Of a stretch of DNA of 64,000 nucleotides, positions 63,001 through 64,000 are shown in pieces. This DNA comes from Croceivirga lutea (GTDB lineage Bacteria; Bacteroidota; Bacteroidia; Flavobacteriales; Flavobacteriaceae), in NCBI RefSeq assembly GCF_014235875.1, contig NZ_JACJUK010000010.1, positions 60,144-124,143 of the forward strand, written 5' to 3'. The notes under the pieces were generated by a model. That model was not told where the DNA came from. It searched no databases and worked only from the letters and a program-made list of their open reading frames with translations. Positions within the stretch are counted from its first letter, which is position 1. Each line of letters begins with the position of its first letter. Position numbers and translations under genes: made by a program.

Positions 63001-64000
63001 CCCATACATAGGTATATGGTAATGTTCCACCACTTGGGTTTACCGTAGCTACTCCATCTGCTGTTAAATGATTTGTTGCTAAGGCGTCTTGGGTAATATT
63101 ACATGAAACTATTTCTGGGACGTTGATAACTAAAATTTTGTCTTGAGTACAATTCTCTCCTTCAATAACGATTTTTATATTACCGTTTGAAGCATAGTAG
63201 GTTTCTCCATTTTCATCCCAAGTATAACTGTCATCATAACACAAAGTAATTTCAGTTATTGCTGGGTTCGGTTTCTGAGTAATAATTAATACCAATTCTG
63301 CAGTAGTGGCACATTCTTCTTCGGCTGGGGTAAAAGTGAAAACTCCATTGTCCTCACTCCATGTTCCCGTGATGCCATTGTTCGATGTGGTTGGTAAACC
63401 TCCTAAGTCTACCTGCTCATCACTACAGATTTCTACTGCATCAAAAGTGGGGGTAACCGCATCTGTAACATTAACAACCAATTCTGCAGTAGTGGCACAT
63501 TCTTCTTCAGCTGGGGTAAAAGTGAAAACTCCATTGTCCTCACTCCATGTTCCCGTGATGCCATTGTTTGATGTGGTTGGTAAACCTCCTAAGTCGACCT
63601 GCTCATCACTACAGATTTCTACCGCATCAAAAGTCGGGGTAACCGCATCTGTAACATTAACAACCAATTCTGCAGTGGTAGCACATTCTTCTTTGGCTGG
63701 GGTAAAAGTGAAAACTCCATTGTCCTCACTCCATGTTCCTGTTATACCATTGTTCGATGTGGTTGGTAAACCTCCTAAGTCTACCTGCTCATCACTACAG
63801 ATTTCTACCGCATCAAAAGTGGGGGTAACCGCATCTGTAACATTAACAACCAATTCTGCAGTGGTAGCACATTCTTCTTTGGCTGGGGTAAAAGTGAAAA
63901 CTCCATTGTCCTCACTCCATGTTCCTGTTATACCATTGTTCGATGTGGTTGGTAAACCTCCTAAGTCTACCTGCTCATCACTACAGATTTCTACCGCATC
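60008..64000 (-). CDS. Giant repeat adhesin with T9SS sorting domain (5' end outside window)
   Basis: The last 1330 residues of a very large exported protein; the frame runs open to base 64000, so the start is missing. From the visible N-terminal side: 62-residue repeats (63295-64000) with SDEQVDLGGLPTTSNNGITG; a linker (63110-63294); two 155-residue SprB-type repeat blocks (about 62206-63105, with GGYRPYTFKWDDGT and YTYIWDNGETT); thrombospondin type 3 calcium repeats (about 61970-62205; DNDGDGKTDEG, DADGDGIADC); fifteen 27-residue Cys/Trp repeats (60755-61969); a beta-sandwich domain; and a C-terminal sorting domain (YDSNGRKIRDF, GMYYIQV). It resembles the gliding adhesin SprB class in style only. 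Likely surface adhesion. Confidence 0.9.
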   Translation of the reverse strand, partial: DAVEICSDEQVDLGGLPTTSNNGITGTWSEDNGVFTFTPAKEECATTAELVVNVTDAVTPTFDAVEICSDEQVDLGGLPTTSNNGITGTWSEDNGVFTFTPAKEECATTAELVVNVTDAVTPTFDAVEICSDEQVDLGGLPTTSNNGITGTWSEDNGVFTFTPAEEECATTAELVVNVTDAVTPTFDAVEICSDEQVDLGGLPTTSNNGITGTWSEDNGVFTFTPAEEECATTAELVLIITQKPNPAITEITLCYDDSYTWDENGETYYASNGNIKIVIEGENCTQDKILVINVPEIVSCNITQDALATNHLTADGVATVNPSGGTLPYTYVWDNGETTQTARSLTYGIHTVTVTDANGCESTCQIDIAKVLYCWTGLLKNVSEYGGNDGAAKVTGNGGYRPYTFKWDDGTVGDTNTSLTAGIHYVTITDATGATSRCNVTVEEPSKGNCDKFMVSAIQDELATNHLTADGVATVFPTGGSAPYTYIWDNGETTPTARKLTYGLHSVTVIDAKGCESTCQIDIAKILYCWTGLLKNVSEYGASDGAATVTGNGGYRPYTFKWDDGTNGDTNTNLTAGVHYVTITDASGATSQCSIEIYEPGQEVCDGVDNDGDGKTDEGFDADGDGIADCFDDCDDSKDSDHDGIPDCKDKCDQGDDTVDVDNDGIPDACDDDICIKPEMPVTACYETAEWNTDTCAWDITGEQPEKPEVSCYGEAIWNADTCEWDIVGDQPEMPVTACYETAVWNTDTCSWDVTGEQPEKPEVSCYGEAIWNADTCEWDIVGDQPEMPVTACYETAVWNTDTCSWDVTGEQPEKPEVSCYGEAIWNADTCEWDIVGDQPEMPVTACYETAVWNTDTCSWDVTGEQPEKPEVSCYGEAIWNADTCEWDIVGDQPEMPVTACYETAVWNNDTCSWDVTGEQPEMPEVSCYGEAVWNADTCEWDIVGDQPDMPVTACYETAVWNNDTCSWDVTGEQPEAPEVECYQEAIWNADTCSWDVIGDQPEMPVTACYETAVWNNATCSWDVTGEQPEAPEVECYQEAIWNADTCSWDITGDQPEMPELECYQEAEWNSSTCEWNISDNDDKSCAGGSIDKCETAFAKGINGTCFSEFDIPANRWGWTNAYPTQNGDYSMDLFAAAGQCNTANGALVGSVNVSYQDGVVSVSVSVYDDKYIMEEAQLYVGEESLPRNNGGQLTVAPGQYPQQDNLAGSFTSYTFDDVAVDQNVSSFYVIVHATVCPKSEQKQLSGIKLMAYPVRFKQELNLDIESSYQGKGNILFYDSNGRKIRDFGIHNLAKGSNSVKLYVGDVAAGMYYIQVNTGYENKSIKVVGE
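60755..61969 (-). repeat. Fifteen 81-base (27-residue) Cys/Trp tandem repeats
   Basis: Units alternate between two types, roughly PEMPVTACYETAVWNTDTC... and PEKPEVSCYGEAIWNADTC..., each with C-x10-C and two or three Trp. Paired units make a 162-base period. Three 162-base copies (about 61411-61896) look identical at DNA level, which indicates recent expansion or gene conversion. Confidence 0.93.
61970..62205 (-). repeat. Thrombospondin type 3-like calcium-binding repeats
   Basis: Protein repeats with D-x-D-x-D-G spacing (DNDGDGKTDEG, DADGDGIADC, DSDHDGIPDC, DVDNDGIPDAC), each capable of binding calcium, and regularly spaced Cys pairs. They form a rigid calcium-dependent stalk between SprB-type and Cys/Trp repeats. 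Confidence 0.88.
62206..63105 (-). repeat. Two SprB-type repeat blocks with 465-base period
   Basis: Each block of about 155 residues has two half-repeats: a GG-x-PYTY-x-WDNGETT unit ending in CESTCQIDIAK and a GGYRPYTFKWDDGT unit. The period is seen from matching positions 62598 and 63063. DNA identity is only partial, so duplication is older than that of the neighbouring arrays. Confidence 0.82.
63295..64000 (-). repeat. 186-base tandem repeats, running off the window
   Basis: Copies start at 63295, 63481, 63667 and 63853 (the last is cut). They encode a 62-residue unit with one Cys near the start (EICSDEQ) and one near the end (EECATTAE). Copies differ at few positions, so the array is young. 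The total copy number cannot be known from here. Confidence 0.93.

Noticed and set aside
63295..64000. Repeats resembling a satellite or mobile repeat
   Set aside because: They keep one open frame and encode a 62-residue unit of the adhesin, so they are intragenic tandem duplications.

Overview
The window looks like a chromosomal segment of a marine-type member of the Bacteroidota, most likely family Flavobacteriaceae. It is AT-rich. It has two giant cell-surface proteins with C-terminal type IX secretion sorting (Por/Sor) domains, many short lipoproteins, Bacteroidota-type promoter boxes (TAnnTTTG, sometimes with an upstream TTG), and familiar flavobacterial gene orders (ppk-sixA-pdxH-rnz-pyrB-pyrR; lpdA-DUF3817; SpoIIM-DUF4129-DUF4350-MoxR-DUF58). 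The genus cannot be fixed from the sequence alone. No tRNA, rRNA, insertion sequence, prophage or CRISPR array was found, and no gap between genes exceeds 300 bases.

Layout. Positions 1-4958 (minus strand) hold polyphosphate kinase (cut by the window edge), a SixA-type phosphatase, PdxH, RNase Z with a small STAS-like partner, and the pyrimidine genes pyrB and pyrR. Positions 5021-10783 carry ribosomal protein S1 with a well-formed promoter, a BON/LysM protein, cytidylate kinase and Lon. Positions 11005-13945 (plus strand) are an ECF sigma factor operon: sigma factor, single-pass membrane protein, and two exported repeat proteins predicted to form beta-helices. Positions 14036-20413 (minus strand) encode a 2125-residue secreted protein joining a PQQ-type sugar dehydrogenase propeller, a two-heme cytochrome region, a ricin-type lectin, seven BIG2 domains, two repeated jelly-roll-like modules and a T9SS domain. 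Positions 20559-27206 hold an MFS transporter, an M48 lipoprotein protease, and a GH31 glucosidase with branching enzyme.

Positions 27348-31955 carry a collagen-motif lipoprotein, two overlapping msrB genes, lipoamide dehydrogenase and a second PQQ-type dehydrogenase. Positions 32017-40887 mix housekeeping genes (aroQ, xerD, ndh, an M20 peptidase, a second ECF sigma factor with a membrane partner, an acyltransferase, a NUDIX hydrolase) with three outer-membrane barrel proteins. Positions 40886-49068 hold a cyclophilin lipoprotein, a TRIC-family channel, and the RDD / SpoIIM / DUF4129 / DUF4350 / MoxR / DUF58 membrane-associated cluster. Positions 49113-55183 contain a propeller-HEAT-cytochrome c protein, a small exported protein, a nitronate monooxygenase and mnmA. 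The end of the window (55364-64000) is surface-oriented: two multi-FAS1 lipoproteins, and the C-terminal 1330 residues of a giant T9SS protein built from three different tandem repeat families.

Together the genes show a core metabolic background interleaved with a large investment in exported oxidoreductases (three PQQ-type propellers, two with c-type heme motifs) and adhesive repeat proteins. The window shows no clearly new defence or mobile system. The most unusual items are the domain fusions, the repeat arrays at different stages of DNA homogenisation, and several compact gene junctions (a shared CATG start pair, four TTAR stop overlaps, possible leaderless promoters).
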